Shown here: piece after piece, positions 63,601 through 64,000 of the stretch | Layout of the letters: every line of letters starts with the position of its first letter | Position numbering within the stretch: position 1 is the first letter of the stretch | Assembly (NCBI RefSeq): GCF_965208485.1 | Contig: NZ_OZ242344.1 | Span: 992,001 to 1,056,000 of the forward strand | DNA from: Poriferisodalis sp965208485 | GTDB taxonomy: Bacteria > Actinomycetota > Acidimicrobiia > Acidimicrobiales > Poriferisodalaceae | DNA length: 64,000 bases | Direction of reading: 5' to 3' | The notes under the pieces: model-generated | Told to the model about the DNA's origin: nothing | Databases searched by the model: none | What the model saw: only the letters and a program-made list of their open reading frames with translations | Made by a program: the position numbers and the translations under genes

Positions 63601-64000
63601 AGGCCTCGAGCTACGAGATCGAGTTCGCCTTGGCGCAGCCCGGCGCGCCGTGGCAGCAGGCGACCGGCCTCGACCCGCAGCCGCGAGCCGACGGCGGGTT
63701 CGCTGTCACCGTCGACGAGCTGCTCGGCGGGACCGAGTACCGCGTGCGGGTGCGCGCGGTCAACGCCGCTGCGGCCCCCGGGCCGTGGGCGCACGCCGAC
63801 GCGACCACGGCGCCGCTCGAAGGCGTCTCGATAGCGCGTTCCTCAGCACGCGAGGACGCCGGCGAGATCGTGTTCACCGTGTCGCTGTCGCGCCGCGCCC
63901 GCTCGGACGTCACCGTCGACTACGCGACCGCCGACGGCACCGCCACCGCGGGCAGCGACTACGCGTCGGCCTCAGGGCAGGTCTCCATCGACGCGGGAGA
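57675..64000 (+). CDS. Giant secreted propeller / fibronectin-III / Calx-beta protein (runs off window)
   Basis: More than 2108 residues, open to the window edge. The signal peptide (VLAAVVCAAAVLAVVPAAPS) is followed by propeller repeats of the WSDGATMYVAD type. About a dozen FN3 domains (WxxP...Y.V.YR...L.NG..Y.V.VRA.N) alternate with further propeller blades up to ~61.3 kb and then run in an unbroken row to ~63.8 kb. The visible end is a Calx-beta domain (YATADGTATAGSDYAS). It shares the propeller repeat with 45956-48541 and follows the S8 protease in the same direction. Such architecture suggests adhesion or extracellular binding; no catalytic motif is seen. Confidence 0.85.
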   Translation, partial: MTGRAAGGIGAAVRGRGGSGPGVCVRVLAAVVCAAAVLAVVPAAPSGAVTDANNLDFELAARNATPSGIWSDGATMYVADVYTPRVFAYSMDTKARDVSKEFALGSDFTANGLWSDGTTMYVTNHTDERVEAYGLDGTRNTAGDFGVDSSFPWGMWSDGTTAWVADQSSGSSTWLRSYDLATGAAGSVTYGRGDFGFGDGGSTTWVYDLWGDTASRTLWVLAWREAISSWGIWAYDLSTLGSSALERKELLDVGVLPQTVWDADYDVWGSLRGIWSDGATMWVAAGSRLEAYVLPRAPAVPANLAAAESDGRLDVSWDAVPAADVGSSAVTAYEMRYRRDGSVEWTDVRRASRLSTSQTLRLANDISHQVQVRAVNRETTSGWAEVTGTPADDIADGAPGPPRNLAVTRTGSGAVLAWDAPDAVVGADAPTGYAVRYRDSQLAGSEWAESMVSGTSATLEGLLRLAPYDFAVRAVNAAGAGRSAVASTGAVDLSGLGIGEVGGMWADTSASTLWVAPKGRPHVGVRWVYAFDSTTGARKESADLDLGTIGTGVIPGSIHLTHVPRHGVGGLWSDGTDLWVVVENRATPFSLSARSGDRNRAFSVGDGDSVLRGAWSDGETFWVYDDASRRIRAYRMSNGTRRSDRDIGVVDVDSAGVWSDGTTMWVYEIASGRLAAYDLESGERVSALDAEVPANARGNAEAFAVRSALWSDGETAVVVDGGTLLSQRLARRPARPGDPAVTAGDAELEVAWAAPASGFAGRYELEYRDNSAAAAEWTAVTRSDGALLSETVTGLDNGGNYEVRVRAVDGDGLAGPWSPVPGLVPVEGSPAAPGSPAAPANISAAGDAELFEEDPDEDPADPVLEDRAISVEWDAVAGAVSYELRYRTRDGDRRGAWAAQTVADGATSARLTRLEAGRLYDVHVRAVDSSARQGRWAVTASYAGDGFYNLAAEDLGAAQTSPQGIWSDGATMWVLDVEFPLVIRAFDMATKLRDPDKDIGDTGTWAPSSGLWGDEDNLYVAEPATWYFGESGIGIRVIDRETHALVKHVLSPRWVRSADLTEPGAHLALPGSPLRVSVNHQPWGVWGDGTDIYVNDTDFREIFAYRLAEGTGTDVGTNVLPGLISEAADPDPREFFWLRDPEARLDPLRSVQQPRGMWSDGATMWVAGASADRVYAFNLATRQRDVLRDVLLPEVGMDIRGLWGDTASRLLYMLDAGVAGPRIVTSVLSEPPDEVTNADAEPGDTTATVRWSPPSDVGSSDVRLYEMTISESESEESDSENTLVQRSRTETLTVLPDNGNPDDAHRRRIVPRNDPGTVDREDPDSTSEVLTGLVNGQEYTVTIRPRNEQTFGEPTTVTVTPLGPASAPLSLAAAAGASGELKLAWREPADDGGSPITGYEVEHRAAAAPPGPWIPVSRTDPAALEETISGLPNGVSHEVRVRAVNGSGEDGAWASGAATPLDRPSAPRSVAAARGAGGELSVSWQPPSHEGAGGVLDYDVRYRAADDEDAAWASGGEGAASPHTVGGLVNGRSYEVSVSARNAAGAGPWSAAAPGTPATVPGRPSGLEVSSGEALLAVQWSAPAADGGSAVLGYEVSWRTSSPQGSWRRHSRGPAAAGGQATVRSLTNGTGYDVCVRAYNAVGDGDCAVGSGTPASAPDAPLVSSVTHGDRTLALAWAEPADNGAAIEGYRVRYRVARPVGGWVDGGAAAADTFAWTIDGLANGTAYDVQVQARNANGHGPPGQDVGTPSTVPSPPRLADVVGGDGSIEVSWQPSPSDGGAPITEYRVAYRTAAALNWTDLPPVDAADPLRVEITGADNGVDYVVCVAASNMNGGSECANANATPATTPGAVEELAASPGSARAAVAWDPPGADGGAAVTGYDIRYSFGSSSAVRTTTVSAPPGGGRVQTVLSGLTNEARYSVEVRAVNRVGGGPWSVVSVTPLAPPGRVGELQIVATVAELEVRWQPPAGNSAQQASSYEIEFALAQPGAPWQQATGLDPQPRADGGFAVTVDELLGGTEYRVRVRAVNAAAAPGPWAHADATTAPLEGVSIARSSAREDAGEIVFTVSLSRRARSDVTVDYATADGTATAGSDYASASGQVSIDAG

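Overview
The window is high-GC actinobacterial chromosome, most likely from the class Acidimicrobiia. Marker genes support this: phosphatidylinositol-mannoside synthesis (pimA, patA-like, pgsA), a MshC-type ligase for mycothiol, an F420-dependent NADP reductase (npdG), an InhA/FabI-type enoyl-ACP reductase, pdxS/pdxT, and very large secreted proteins with cell-wall-binding (CWB2), cadherin, fibronectin-III and 'WSDGTTMWV' propeller repeats. The class-level placement is inference; the gene content is read directly.

Layout. 1-4.3 kb holds folC (partial) and clpX on the minus strand, divergent from tig-clpP. These are followed by three 83-bp tandem units built from 3' halves of the adjacent tRNA-Gly. 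4.4-7.5 kb is metabolic: an SDR, a VOC protein and mmsA. 7.5-18.5 kb is accessory. It opens after the 3' end of mmsA, and a diverged copy of that same 3' end recurs at 16.2 kb. Inside are two MITE types, a decayed ISL3 element, a GIY-YIG/m5C-methyltransferase restriction pair, an intact IS3 element that cut an hsdM gene to an 18-codon stub, a RloA/RloB-like ATPase-TOPRIM pair, an AlbA_2/HATPase gene broken by one amber codon, and an ATPase remnant.

18.5-21.5 kb returns to core genes (pdxT, pdxS, an M48-like membrane protein without its zinc site). 21.5-30.4 kb is a second accessory block. It has a tightly overlapping three-gene operon whose first gene is cut off by an IS1380 element, two membrane-protein genes, a broken beta-propeller gene, a second IS1380 copy and a frameshifted PAPS-reductase-like gene. 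30.6-45.0 kb is core: the PIM operon, mshC, npdG, fabI, two CNNM/CBS proteins, and an ABC cluster encoding a heterodimeric exporter plus a separate ATPase. 45.0-45.8 kb is a junkyard of P450, luciferase-like and SDR gene fragments attached to a MITE end. 46-64 kb is a surface-protein region: a secreted propeller protein, a detached subtilase-propeptide-like protein, a 2505-residue S8 protease with cadherin and CWB2 domains, and a propeller/FN3/Calx-beta protein of more than 2100 residues that runs off the window.

A 109-bp MITE occurs four times (two complete, two partial). Two of the copies begin exactly at the TAG stop codon of a housekeeping gene. The most likely places for something new are the truncated three-gene operon at 21.8-24.3 kb, the RloAB/R-M island and the S8 protease locus. 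No CRISPR array, reverse transcriptase or rRNA was seen.
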